From positions 288,856 to 352,855 of the forward strand of contig JXTB01000041.1 in the NCBI GenBank assembly GCA_002914805.1: a DNA stretch of 64,000 bases, read 5' to 3'. A program made the position numbers and the translations under genes. Shown here in pieces: positions 48,038 through 59,350 of this stretch (positions are counted from its first letter, which is position 1; every line of letters starts with the position of its first letter). A model generated the notes under the pieces. It did not search any database. It saw only the letters and a list, made by a program, of their open reading frames with translations, and was not told where the DNA came from. The DNA comes from Parasponia andersonii (Eukaryota > Streptophyta > Magnoliopsida > Rosales > Cannabaceae).

Positions 48038-49057
48038 GATGCCTCTAAGAAGAGTTTTGAGGCACCTGCCGGTGCCGAACCTCCTCCTCCGGATTTCACT
48101 CATCTGATTGAGGCAATGTAACAGGCATTTGCTCAGATGAACAATCCAGACTATCAGCCTCCAACTCCGAGGGAACGTCAGTTGGATCAATCTGATAATC
48201 TCCAGCGGTTCATGTGTCTCCAGCCAGGACAATTTAATGGTAGGCCAGGAGCTCTCACGGGAATTGCTTGGTTGCGTGAGATAGAGAGGCACTTTCAGGC
48301 TCTTGGTACTCCGGTTGAGTTTTAGGCTGTGTTTACTATTACCCGTTTGACGAGAAGTACCATTTGCTAGTGGGAAATAGTGGAACAGATGAAAGATGTT
48401 ATGGGTCTGATTTGGGAAGACTTTGAATGAATTTTTAGGACCCAGTATACCAATGAGGATCAACAAGATGAAGTAGCGAACCAGTTTGAGACGTTAATTC
48501 AAGGTAATAGAACGGTGAATGAGTACCTGATAGAGTTCACTGAGTTAGCAAGTGTTACTCTTGGACCGGGTACGAGTGAGAAGTACCGAGTTGCCAAGTT
48601 CAGGAGTCGTCTGAATCGGAATATTTTCAATAGAATTAGTACTCAGACTTTCCATACTCTTGCTGAGATTGCAGTGGCTGCCCAGCTGGTAGAGGCCATC
48701 GAAGAAAAATTAGATTCCAAGAGGAACTAACGGAGAGATAATGACAAGGTAGTCACCAGAAGGAACTAGGGGCAGTGGTTAGCCCAGGGCACTCCAAACA
48801 GTAGGAGCTCGAATAGTAGTGGTTCTTCAGGGAGTGGCAAAGGCAGTCCATATGGAAGATGTTTCGTTTGTGGCCAGCAGGGTCATCAGAAGAAGGAGTG
48901 TCCTAACCGTCTGCAGAAATCTCCTCTTTCTCCGGGAGGAATGCAAAAGAGCCAGTCCGGTTCTGTTTCTTATCAGAACATTCAAGCAAGGCCACAACAG
49001 TCACAGGGTGTTTCGCAGACTTTTACTTCCCCTCAGCCTTATCAGTGTCAGTACCGC
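48038..49057 (+). pseudogene. Ty3/gypsy gag, broken
   Basis: Frames in this stretch encode a gag core: FMCLQPGQFNGRPGALTGIA and WLREIERHFQALGTPVEF, then a stop. NQFETLIQGNRTVNEYLIEF follows, then LAEIAVAAQLVEAIEEKLDS. A CCHC zinc knuckle (CFVCGQQGHQKKEC) lies near 48858-48900. At least five in-frame stops or frameshifts (near 48323, 48369, 48428, 48728 and 48767) break it. Just after the knuckle region the sequence runs directly into the 3' LTR remnant at 49058, so pol was removed by one deletion. Confidence 0.85.
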
Positions 49058-49208
49058 AGAGGTTCATAAGATGGAATTCCACATATTTTATCTAAAATGG
49101 ACTGTTTTATAAAACTAAAACTTTTTAGACGTTTTCAAATAAATCAAAGAATTTCTCATCCTTGCGAAATTCCCCTTCTACCACTAGCCCGAGTTTTGGG
49201 TGGTGACA
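49058..49208 (+). repeat. 3' LTR remnant
   Basis: 151 bp matching 47755-47905 at roughly 90 percent by eye. The left junction with gag falls in the word gaggttca, which is present on both sides of the alignment. Confidence 0.85.
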
Positions 49209-49213
49209 CTACA

Positions 49214-50205
49214 GCTCTACCAAACTATCCCAATGTTGATAGTGACTTTGGGTATATCCTATCTTGTATACAAGCTTATTCACATATTAATGTTGTGGTT
49301 CACCAATTTTATGTCATTCAAATGTTGAGTGTTTATTTCAATAATTCTAATTTTTCTATTTAAATGATTTATTAAAATACGTGTTTATTTCAATAATTCA
49401 GTTTTTTTATTCAAATAGTCTGTCGGTTACGTCAACTATTAAAATGAATTTTTTTTCTTCTTGGAATGAGAACGATACTCACCATCTTGTTTTCTAATGG
49501 TTTATTCTAATATCTCTCATTCTAATTACAATCTATTCCACTTTATTTCACTTCAATTTTATTTCATTCCAATTATAACTCATTACATAATTTCCATTTA
49601 AATACACTCATTCAAATGAGTGAACCAAACGAATATTTCTAAGGAAATCCTTCAGCGTTAGTTATATTCTGGTCCAATATAGTAAGAATTGATAATTTTG
49701 TGTTATTACCTTAGAAGTTGGAATTTTGGTATAGAATCAGTTCAATCTAAACTTTTATTACAATAATCAATAAACAACTCAGACTTGTTAAATTCAAATT
49801 TAATTTGAGTCATCTTCTTCAACCTCGAATTTCACATATAATCTTCAAATATGATCGAATTTATTCGACTAAGGTTGAATCTTAGTTAAATACTGCCGTT
49901 TTAAACATTTATGACCCCGTACTTCGTAGGAGAAATGAGATATTGAAAATATTTGTTGTCTTTCTTTGAACATAAATTATAATTTCTCTCAATTTTCATC
50001 ATAAATTCATAATGTCCAACAAATATTTACACTATACTTTGTGAGCTTCTAGATCAAGGGTCCCGTTTTAAGCCCTAACGATGCTGAACCATCCAGCAAC
50101 TAAAAGTGAATATCGTAGTTGACATGACCCACTGAACAATTGATTAATGTAAGGATATCCACATCAAATTAGCAACTTAACGGGGGAAAAATTAAGACAC
50201 ATCTG
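49214..50205. other. Intergenic, nothing recognised
   Basis: AT-rich; contains the short duplicated phrase gtttatttcaataattc (49330 and 49383). No gene. Confidence 0.4.
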
Positions 50206-50897
50206 GGATTTTTTAGAGATATCAATGTGGGTCGGACTTTGTGAACTGACCTACATTCTGAATAAAAAGCACGATACCGGTCTGATCCGTATTAATATGA
50301 GTCTAGCCGACCCGTTACATATAGTAGGGATTATGCTAGGCCAATAGGCCTGCCCCAGCCCCACCTACATTAGGCCCATATTTAGTCACTCTATATATAA
50401 TTTTAAATATATTTCTTAATTTAAATTTAAGAAAAAAAACTTAATTAAGTATTTTTATTTATATACTTTTTATGTTATTTATTTACTTATTTTTGTTTAT
50501 TTTCAATTTATTCAAATTTTAAAAGAATATAAATAAAATTTAGACTCATATTTTAATATTTTAAAGAATAAAACAATAACGAAATTTGGCCCACAAATGT
50601 GAGTCGTACTAAGCCTATTAATAAGAATATGAGTCGGGTTGACCCGACTCATATTTTAAATAAGTCAGGCTCAAGCCTATTGCAAAGTTTTTATAAGATT
50701 AATTAAATATAAGTCGGTCCAACTCAATACGAGTATGCATACTATGCTGTGTCCGTGCCTATACCCCTTAATAAGAAAATGAGTCAGACCGGACCAAACC
50801 ATATTTTAAGTGAATTGGGTCCAGATCCGATACAAAGCCCGTATGGACTTAATTAAATGTGAGCTGACCTAATATATTTTACGTCTCTAGGATTTCA
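50206..50897. mobile_element. hAT-type non-autonomous element
   Basis: The element runs 50214-50889. It begins tagagatatcaa, and its right end reversed reads tagagacgtaaa, an imperfect short terminal inverted repeat of the TAGGGRTGTCAA type. The 8-bp flanks are ggattttt (50206-50213) and ggatttca (50890-50897), six of eight alike, as expected of an old 8-bp hAT target duplication. The interior is full of GGGTCGG/CCGAC, gagtcgggttgacccgactc and AGGCCC/GGGCCT words in both orientations. No transposase frame is present. Confidence 0.7.
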
Positions 50898-51792
50898 ATT
50901 TATCTGGAACGTAAATAATAATGATAATAAAAATAATTTCGACCTTCTTGACTATTGATTCTTCTCCGAGTCCGGTGCTATCTTACGTGTTTGTCGCGTA
51001 GAGTCGAATTTTACTGAACCAAAATCTCCTCGGAAGGAAGAGGAAAGGTTCCTCAGTCACCTCAGGGAGAATTCTCATTCAAAGAAAAATTGTACCAGCA
51101 AAATACATAAGCAAATCTACTCCAGAATGTTCAGCAATTTGCCTGCCAGATTCCACAGCTAAGGACCGCTAATTTTTTTTTTTAAAAAAAAAAAAGGGAC
51201 AAACGACAGTGAACGAACAAAATAAGCATCAAACAAAAGAAAATAAGGATGAAGTCCCTGCTTTCAAACGACAGGTAGTCAGTTTAAGTGCTAGTATCCC
51301 CTGCATCAGTGTCTTGGACAGAGAGACATATTGCCACCAATAATTCAATATATCAATATTGACTTTGGATTAATCCCATTTGTATACAAGCTTTCTTCAT
51401 TGTCTGATATATATTGCTTACATATTTAGCATATTTCTATATAATAAACTAAAACTAATATCTAGCTGTGCTGTTCAAATATATTAATGTTAGGCATATT
51501 CCAGTCCAAAGAAAGCTTCATCCTACATAAGTGGCTTGAAATCACTTATACCAGCTGCTTACTTCACTCCCCACCAGCGTTTTGAACTGGAAGTTATGTC
51601 ATTCAGATCCAATTAGAACTTCCCAAAACAAAACCATTACAAAAGCTGGCAGGGCTCTCAAAAGGCGTAGCCGCTATAATGTTGCTAGCTCGTCCAAAAC
51701 CAATTCCCTAACAAATGATAACACTAATTATCACAAGAGTAAAAGAACCAAAATACTTGTATCATTTGGAAAAATCAAAAAAATAAAGTCAG
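50898..51792. other. Intergenic sequence; 3' side of the minus-strand gene
   Basis: No frame with family features; the 84-residue frame at 51582-51836 overlaps the last exon of the minus-strand gene antisense. Presumably includes its 3' untranslated region. Confidence 0.35.
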
Positions 51793-53131
51793 TTACATGT
51801 AGTTTCTGGAGTTGTTCCCTAAAAATACAAAAATAAATAAATAAATTTATTACAACATTAACTTATAGAATTAGTTTAACTAAGCAACTAAACTATACTT
51901 ACAATGTTGCCTTGCCTTATTGACAAAGTTTAAGTAGTGTTGGAAATTTAATTCTTTAGCTGGAACAAAGAAATCAGCTGGATCCTATAGCAATAACACC
52001 AAAAAAGTCGTGTTATTTACTCAGAGTAGGGAAATTTGTTATGAAGTTGTTAAAATGTTGAAGTAAAGGCCCATAATAAGATAAGGCAAACTAAGCATAC
52101 ATCTAGACATAAATGAAAAACTAGGAAATTGCACATGATTAGGAGTTAAGAGACAAAGCAAAATACTCAAAAATTATTATGAACTTGGAAAGAAAAGATA
52201 TAATCAAGCCAAAACAGAAAAGTTGGCCCAATCACAAATGAAATCGTTCTTCATACATATAGTGAAGTTTTTGGTATGTTGTTATTATTTACATATAGCA
52301 TATTGACTAATGAAATACTCTTATAGTTTATAACATTCAGATTCTAAGATGACAATTAAGAAACAATGAAAATGCACTTCCTAAGATGTGGTATTCCCAT
52401 TCTCACGTAGCTCATTCTCTCTGATTCTATTCTCTCTAGCTTATCTAATTTCTTATCTATCATATTTATCTCTTACTATTCTACCTATTCTCTCTGTTTT
52501 TCTATCCTTTCTCGTCTTATCCTATATCAAAAACATTGTCAACATTTATTCTATTTTAACTTAGCAAGATAACAGGTTTCTATGTAAATGACACCAATTA
52601 AATTACTATCACATTCGAGCTAATGAGTTGTAGAGTCAAAATAGAATCTATCATAAGGTCTCGAACAACTTTGTTTTTAAATGAAAATTGATACACTTCA
52701 AGAAGAGGAGGATGGCAAAAGGAAAGGGAAAATTGTAATAGTACCAACACATGTGAGACATATAATTGCTTCTAATATAGACATAAAAACCCATTTTTCC
52801 AATCAAGATATTAGTCTAAACTACATATCAAAGCATCTAATCTACCAATATCTAATATATATCTCTGCAAGGGCAACACCAAACAAGCAAAGATTAAGAA
52901 TAAATTAAGAAGAGGTTATAAATTTTATACCCAGCATACATGTTCTATAATGGAAAACCAATTTAGTAACCATATGAGACTATACTTTTATACCCAATAT
53001 ACATGGCCTATAACCAAAACCATTTATACATAAAAACATACACTTAAGCAAAGACAAAAATGCATCATTCATACCTTCTTAGCATAAAACCCCAAAAAGC
53101 TATACCCGATTCTGTACCAATGATCTTTAAC

Positions 53132-53175
<44 letters not shown>

Positions 53176-53471
53176 CAACGTTAGAGACAAACTTTGTCAT
53201 ATTAAGGGAGATCCTCAGAGAGAGAGAGAGAGAGAGAGGGGGGGGAGAGAGAGATTTACCTGTTCAAAGCAAAAATGGAGGCAAGATATCCCGAAGAAAT
53301 GGAGGCGTAGGCCTTGGAGAATGAGGAGAGAGATGGGCTAGGGAGGCTGGAGAGAGAGAGAGAAGCAGCTAGGGTGATGGAAGAGACAAAATGGCCATGG
53401 AGTCTCTCTGGGTTTCTGAGAAGAATACATTCGCTTATTAACAATAATAAGGCCATTCCCCACGAAGCCAT
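51793..53471 (-). CDS. Small unidentified gene, incomplete exon set
   Basis: Exon-like pieces with good splice sites line up on the minus strand. Exon 1 (53471-53260) begins MASWGMALLLLISECILLRN and contains hydrophobic and Ser/Leu-rich segments; donor GTAAAT. A second (53130-53075) encodes LKIIGTESGIAFWGFMLRR between TGCAG and GTATG. A third (51984-51903) encodes DPADFFVPAKELNFQHYLNF and VNKARQH between CTATAG and GTAAGT. The last (51818-51793) completes a Trp and ends WNNSRNYM and a stop. The last two join in frame. Exon 1 to exon 2 is out of frame by one base, and another small exon seems to be missing between 53075 and 51984. It looks like a small membrane-associated protein; I do not recognise the family. 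A retrotransposon starts 200 bp upstream. Confidence 0.5.
53134..53252. repeat. (GA)n microsatellites in the first intron
   Basis: Two long (AG)n runs at about 53134-53171 and 53216-53253. The first touches the 3' splice site of exon 2 of the minus-strand gene, where it forms the pyrimidine tract. Length variation or sequencing error here could explain the one-base phase mismatch of that exon. Confidence 0.8.
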
Positions 53472-53671
53472 CTCTTGCACTTAACTCAACACTAGCTAAG
53501 CTAAGTAAGGTGGGAAAACAAAATGAAATTACGTAAGAGAATAGCCCTTCATTTTCGTAAGTAATGTGAGCTTTGACAGTTCTTTCATGTAACAGTCCAA
53601 AAAAAAAAAGAATAAAATTAAACAACAAGTCCAAAAAAAAAAAGAATAAAATTAAAAAAATTTTAGGTAAT

Positions 53672-54130
53672 TGACACGGAACCCACGAACATCAATGACC
53701 TAAAGCCAAGGTTCAAAATTCCAAAACCCAATCTAATGAATATTACATTAGTTGGTAGAATACTTTTATGTGTCAGGTATTATATACTTATTTATTTGAA
53801 ATGTGTTAGGTTATTTAGGTTGTTTATTTAAAATGTGTTAGGTGAATAATTTGTTTATTTAAAGTGTATTAGGTGAACAATTTATTTATTTAACTATATT
53901 TAGTTGGTAGGTACTAGGTGTATGGTTGTAAATTTCTTAAAATTATTTTATTCGATAATTTAGATTAATCCTAAACTTGTATAAATAGCCTTCATTGGCA
54001 AGAATTGTGATCATCCGATCTTCAATCACATCTTAGTTTTTTCTTCTAAATTCTCTTTGAGAATTTTACCCATTTCTATTCTCGTTGCGAGAACGTAAGT
54101 TAGAGTGAAATCTAGTAATTCGATGCGTCA
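53672..54130 (+). repeat. 5' LTR, 459 bp
   Basis: Contains a TATAAATAG promoter-like word (ttgtataaatagccttcatt) about 150 bp before its end, where LTR transcription would start. It is repeated at 58881-59341 in full. Confidence 0.95.
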
Positions 54131-54132
54131 AT

Positions 54133-54144
54133 TGGTACCAGAAC
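54133..54144 (+). other. Primer-binding site
   Basis: TGGTACCAGAAC lies two bases after the LTR end. It differs by a couple of bases from the initiator tRNA-Met site TGGTATCAGAGC. Confidence 0.75.
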
Positions 54145-54559
54145 TTATTTCTGTATCAGACAGAATTTTCCTATTACCGTCACCCTACATTATTTCCATC
54201 AAAAAAACAAATTTTATTTCATCATCACCTTCGTTATCTAATCCTTACTATCACCTTCATACAATAATTATTTACCACACATACATATATAACTCTTCCA
54301 TGCACTATCTTTGTTTCTTAAAAAAAAAAAAAAAAAAACAAGAGGCGTATGTGAAGGTTTCCTCCTTGGAGAATTTGCTTCATTCCTTTGACAAGATAAT
54401 ATATATTTTTGTAAATTTTATTTTTTTTCTTACTATTTAGATTTGTTAGAGTTCTATTTTTTCTTTACTCTTAAGAGTTTATACTATTTTCTTTCTTATA
54501 AAAGCAAAAAAAAAGTTCAATAAAAAGTAAAAAAAAAAAAATATCGAACGGAGAGTCTA

Positions 54560-55645
54560 GCCAACAAAATCCTGCTGTAGAATAGTTCACAACAAAGGAG
54601 TCAGTGGATACACTTAATAGAAAATTATAGAATCTAGAGACAATACTTACAAATTTGACTCAACACTTTCTTGGGAGACGAAACAACAATTATGAACGTC
54701 GGAGACGTGACGAAGTTGACCCTCTTAAAAATTTTAGGCAATATCGAAATCAACTTTTTCAAGATGAAGATTTAAATGAAGATGATCAAGGACCAGCCAC
54801 GCTCGAAAACAACTAAGGACCTCGGAAAAATAACTACCGCATAAAAATCGAGATTCCACAATTTAATGGTCTATTCATGATTGAAGAATTCCTCGATTGG
54901 CTAGCTAAAGTAGAAAAGTTTTTGATTATTGGGTTACTCCAGAGAACATGAAAGTAAAATTGGTGGCTTATCGACTCAAAGGAGGCGTGTTAGCTTGGTG
55001 GGATCAATTATAAGTAACGCATATTCGGTAAGGAAGAAATAAAGTTCACACTTAGCGGTGGATGAAACAATTGATGATTGAGCACTTTCTACCTCCAGAT
55101 TATGAACAAGCACTTTTTAATCAATATTAACATTGTCGACAAGCATATTGAATAGTATAAGAATTCGTAATCGAGTTTCATAGACTAGCTGTCCGAGTGG
55201 ACATTCACGAATCCGAAAGTTAAAAGATTTCTAGATTCATTGATGAACTTTGTGCAAACATACAAGACGAGGTATTCAAATAATCTTATAATACTTTATC
55301 TAGTACAATTCAACTCGCTTTGAAAATTGAAACTCAGCTAAACAAAAGTGCAAATTGTAATTCAGTAACTTCTCAATCCTCTATACCACCATAAAGATCT
55401 GATTTGAGCAAAGGGAAGGCCATAGCAAAACCACATGATGAAGTAGTAAGACCAACTCTTTCTCACAACCAACCAACCACTCGACTGCAAAGTAAAATAA
55501 CTAACAACAACACTAACAACCCTTATGCAATCCTGAGAGGTAATAAATATTATCGATGTGGACAAATATGCCACTATTTAAATCAATATCGTCAAAACAG
55601 ACCCGTTAATCTAACCACACATGATGATGACGTCGAAGGGGACTA
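54560..55645 (+). pseudogene. Gag region of the 53.7 kb element
   Basis: Frames are short. Pieces with gag character include one near 54846 (IEIPQFNGLF) followed by FLDWLAKVEKFL in another frame. A degenerate zinc knuckle near 55550 (YYRCGQICHYLNQY) has two of its cysteines changed to Tyr. The reading frame is broken repeatedly. Confidence 0.6.
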
Positions 55646-55789
55646 GGCGTATTTTGAGAGTAAGGAGTAAATAGATGAGGTTGAACCTGAGGAAGTCATT
55701 TATGGAGATGACGGTATTTCTTTGGTGATAAGATGATTGATGTATACACCAAAGAAGAAAGAAGACATGCAACAACACAACATCTTCAA

Positions 55790-56316
55790 GACTCGTTATA
55801 CGGTTGAACAACGAGTGTGTGATTTTATCATTGATAGTGGGAGTAGTGAGAACATAGTATCTAAAACTATGGTGGACAAGTTACAACTACCAACCCAATA
55901 ACATACTACCCCGTATCGCATTGGCTGGATCAATAATGTCGGTGAAACAAAGGTGACACAACAATGTCGAGTTTCTTTCTCTATCGGTAAATACAAAGAT
56001 GATGTATTATGTGATATTGTTGATATGGATACTTGTCATATGTTGCTTAGTGGACTGTAGTAATTCAATTCAAACACTATGCATAATGGTAAAGTTAACA
56101 CATATAGCTTCCACAAAGATAATATGAAGATTACTCTGGCTCCTATGAAACTACAAAATAACCAAATAACCTCTACCAAGACCAACCTTCTTTTTGTATC
56201 TAAAGAGGCATATACTCATATTAATATTCCTGTGCAAGTTCAAACATTACTGTCTGAATTTGAAGATATCGTTTCTAAGGAGTTACCCGTTGGCTTACCA
56301 CCTTTACAAAATATTT
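55790..56316 (+). pseudogene. Retroviral-type aspartic protease region
   Basis: The catalytic motif reads FIIDSGSSENIVSKTMVDKL near 55822-55880, followed by RIGWINNVGETKVTQQCRVS in the same frame and later VLCDIVDMDTCHMLL. The pieces match the protease-linker layout of Ty3/gypsy Pol. In-frame stops follow near 55900 and 56059. Confidence 0.75.
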
Positions 56317-56393
56317 AACACCAGATTGATCTTGTTCCCAGAACAAGTCTACCGCGTCTACTACACTACCATATGAGTCCTAAGGAGTATGAG

Positions 56394-57560
56394 ATCCTGC
56401 AAACACAAGTCTAAAACCTCTTCAAAAAAGGGATGATTAGAGAAAGTATGAGCCCCGTGGCTATACCTACACTCCTAACACTGAAGAAAGATGGAAGCTA
56501 TAAGATGTGCATTGATACTCGAGCCATCAACAAGATTACGGTACGATATCGATTTCCTATCCCATGATTGAATGATATGCTTGATAGATTGGGACGATCA
56601 AAGCTTTTTTCCAGGATTGCTTTGCAGAGAGGATACCATCAGATTCGTATTCATCTTGGAGATGAATAGAAGACTGCATTCAAAACACATGAAAGATTAT
56701 ACGAGTGGTTAGTTATGCCATTCAGTCTATCCAATGCCCTAAGTACTTTCATGAGGTTAATGAATCATGTATTCCAACCCTTCATTAGAAGATTTGTTGT
56801 CATTTATTTTGATGACATTTTCGTTTATAGTCAGAATGTGAAAGAATATCTACAACACTTGTCCGAAGTTTTTAATACACTTCGTAAGAATCAGTTGTAT
56901 ATCAACCTAAAAAAATGTAGCTTTATGACTGACAACTTAGTCTTCTTGGGCTTTGTTGTAAGTTCTGACGGAATCAAAGTCGATCAAGATAAGGCAAAAG
57001 TTATCCGAGAATGGTCAATACTGAAGACTATTACAGAAATTCAAAGTTTTTATGGTTTTGCAACATTCTATAGACGATTTGTGAGAAACTTTAGTACTAT
57101 AGTCGCATCGCTCACTAACTGTTTGAAGCAAAAACAATTCTTTTGGACAAAAAAAGCGGAATAGAGTTTTGCTATCTTGAAGGAAAAACTCACAAATGCA
57201 CCCATCCTTACACTTTATGGGTTTAACATGATTTTCGAAGTCGATTGTGATATTTTTAGCGTAGAAGTTAGAGTTGTTCTATCTCATGATATGAAGCCGA
57301 TAACTTTCTTTAGTGAAAAGCTCAGTAAAGCCAGAAAGAAGTGATCAACGTCCGAATAAGAATTATATACAGATGTTCGTACATTACAACATTGGGAGCT
57401 ATATCTATTGCAAAAGGAATTCATCCTCAATACAGATCATCAATTTCTTAAGTACCTCAACAACTCTTCCCAACCAAATTGAATGCACGCTCGATGGATT
57501 GTCTACATCCAGAAGTTCACTTTCTCTCTCAAGCATAAGTCACAACAATTAAACAAGGTT
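56394..57560 (+). pseudogene. Reverse transcriptase and RNase H
   Basis: The longest open piece (56715-57164) starts MPFSLSNALSTFMRLMNHVF and contains the catalytic YFDD box (FVVIYFDDIFVYSQN). It then has LVFLGFVVSSDGIKVDQDKA, the usual Ty3/gypsy segment. RNase H follows from about 57231 (FEVDCD, ..ITFFSEKLS, then NTDH near 57434 in another frame). Stops near 57164, 57343 and elsewhere break it. The catalytic residues visible in RT are intact but the reading frame is not. Confidence 0.9.
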
Positions 57561-57629
57561 GTTGATGCATTGAGTCGCTGAGTTATGTTACTGACTGCTA
57601 TTCAAAATGAAATAATCGATTTTGATTAT

Positions 57630-58839
57630 TTGAAAGACTTATACGCTAAAAATGAAGATTTCAAGTAAGAATAGGGGAAGTGCATTAGTGGAATTGCAAA
57701 TAAATATCAGATACATGATGATTTTCTATTCTTTAAAACCATTTATGTATTCCACGAAGATCTTTCAGAGAACACATCATTCATGAGCTACATATAGGAG
57801 GGTTAGGAGGACACAAGAGGCGAGACAAAACTATTTCATTAGTAGAAACTCGAAACTTTTGGCCACATCTTAAGCATGATATCGAGAAATTTGTCAAGCG
57901 TTGTTATATATATGCTAGACTGCAAAGGGACAAGCTCAAAATATTGGATTGTACATGCTACTTCCTATTCCTGATGTGCCTTAAGAAGATTTATCCATGG
58001 ATTTCATCTTAGGACTACTGCAAACACAATAAGGTTCGGATTCTATCTTTGTTGTGGTAAATCATTTTTCAAAGATGGCTCATTTTATTCCCTGCAAGAA
58101 AACTTTAAATGCTGGCCATATTGCTCAATTGTTCTTTCAAGAGAATTTTCGTCTACATGGATTACCAAGGACAATAGTCTCTTATCGTGATAGTAAATTT
58201 TTCAATCATTTTTAGTGCACTTTGTGGACGAGACTTGATACCACCTAACAATTTAATAGCACTTGTCATCCCCAAACAGATAGGCAAACTGAAGTCACTA
58301 ATCGCACATTGGGTAATATTTTACGGTGCTTGATCAAAGAAAGTTCTAGACAATGGGAAAATATCCTATTGTAAGCTGAGTTTGCTTACAATAACGTGTC
58401 AAATCGTTCCAGCAGTAAATCTCTATTTGAAATTATTTATATTCGTCCTCTGTTACATATTCTCGACTTAGTACCTTTATCAAAACTTCCAAGAAAGAGT
58501 ACTATTGCCGATCATTTGATTAATAAGGAGATCCACATCCATGAAAAAGTGAAAAGAAAGTTAGAAGAGTCTACTGCAAAATGCAAGGCTAATGCTGACA
58601 AGTACAGAAGATTCAAAACTTTCAAAGAGGGCGATTTTGTAATGGTTCATTTACATAAAGAAAAATTTCCAGCAAGAGAATACAATAAACTCAAGCAAAA
58701 GAAAATTAGCCCTTTTCGCATCATTCAAAAGATTAATGATAATGCATATATTATTGATCTACTGGATAATTATATAATTTCTAAGACCTTCAATGTTCAA
58801 GACCTGTACGAGCACCATGGACCGGAAGTCATACCATGA
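57630..58839 (+). pseudogene. Integrase
   Basis: The zinc-finger part is near 57785-57905 (HELHIGGLGGHKRRDKTISL), and the core begins near 57998 with MDFILGLL. It continues [20 protein letters not shown] and [13 protein letters not shown]. The C-terminal piece 58396-58839 is open and includes KFKEGDF-like KTFKEGDFVMVHLHKEKF and YIIDLLDNYIISKTFNVQDL. Stops near 58215, 58238 and 58373 interrupt the core. Confidence 0.85.
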
Positions 58840-58866
58840 GCAACTCGAGGGTGAGTTTTTTTTTTC

Positions 58867-58880
58867 AAGTGGGAGAGAAC
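58867..58880 (+). other. Polypurine tract
   Basis: AAGTGGGAGAGAAC directly before the 3' LTR; AGTGGGAGAGAA is the common form in plant Ty3/gypsy elements. It primes plus-strand synthesis. Confidence 0.85.
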
Positions 58881-59341
58881 TGATGCAATAACCCACAAAC
58901 ATTAATGACCCAAAGCTAAGGTCCAAAATTCCAAAACCCAATCTAATGAACATTCCATTGGTTGGTAGAATGCTTTTGTGTATTAGGTATTATAGACTTA
59001 TTTATTTGAAATGTATTAGGTTATTTAGTTTGTCTATTAAATATATGTTAGGTGAACAATTTGTTTATTTAAAGTGTATTAGGTGAACAATTCATTTATT
59101 TAAGTGTATTTGGTTGGTAGGTGCTAAGGTGTATAATTGTAAGTTTCTTAGAATTATTTTATTGGATGGTTTAGATTAATCCTAAACTTGTATAAATAGC
59201 CTTCATTGGCAAGAGTTGTGATCATTCAATCTTCAATCATATATTAGTTTTCTCTTCTAAATTCTCTTTGAAAATATTACTTATTTTTATTCTCATTGTA
59301 AGAACGTAAGTTAAAGCGAAATCTAATAATCCGCTGCGTCA
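58881..59341 (+). repeat. 3' LTR, 461 bp
   Basis: Starts tgatgcaataaccc against tgacacggaaccc in the 5' LTR, so the CpG-rich start has decayed by transitions. Ends ctgcgtca. The TATAAATAG word is kept. Confidence 0.95.
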
Positions 59342-59350
59342 GTAATACAC

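Larger units (their letters stand above)
45698..49213 (+). mobile_element. Deleted Ty3/gypsy element with target-site duplication ctaca
   Basis: The 5' LTR occupies 45703-47905 and the end of the 3' LTR 49058-49208. The last 151 bp of the two LTRs match (ggaattcc/aattccaa block, ctgttttataaaactaaa, tttttagacgttttcaaata, ...tgaca). The 5-bp sequence ctaca flanks the element at 45698-45702 and 49209-49213. A primer site TGGTATCAGAGC for initiator methionine tRNA follows the 5' LTR. Inside is only a broken gag; protease, reverse transcriptase, integrase and most of the 3' LTR are absent. The outer 5' LTR end reads ta instead of tg, a single G-to-A change. Confidence 0.8.
53667..59346 (+). mobile_element. 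Full-length decayed Ty3/gypsy element, duplication gtaat
   Basis: LTRs at 53672-54130 and 58881-59341 start TGA and end GCGTCA. The 5-bp sequence gtaat flanks the element on both sides (53667-53671 and 59342-59346). The order of domains is gag, protease, reverse transcriptase, RNase H, integrase, as in Ty3/gypsy. Many stops and frameshifts break every region, and the two LTRs differ at roughly one base in ten by eye, so the insertion is old and inactive. No chromodomain is obvious after integrase. Confidence 0.95.

Noticed and set aside
47996..48466. 156-residue minus-strand frame
   Set aside because: It is antisense to the gag of the 45.7 kb element.
53060..53341. Plus-strand frame rich in Arg-Glu repeats
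   Set aside because: It is a translation of the (GA)n microsatellite.
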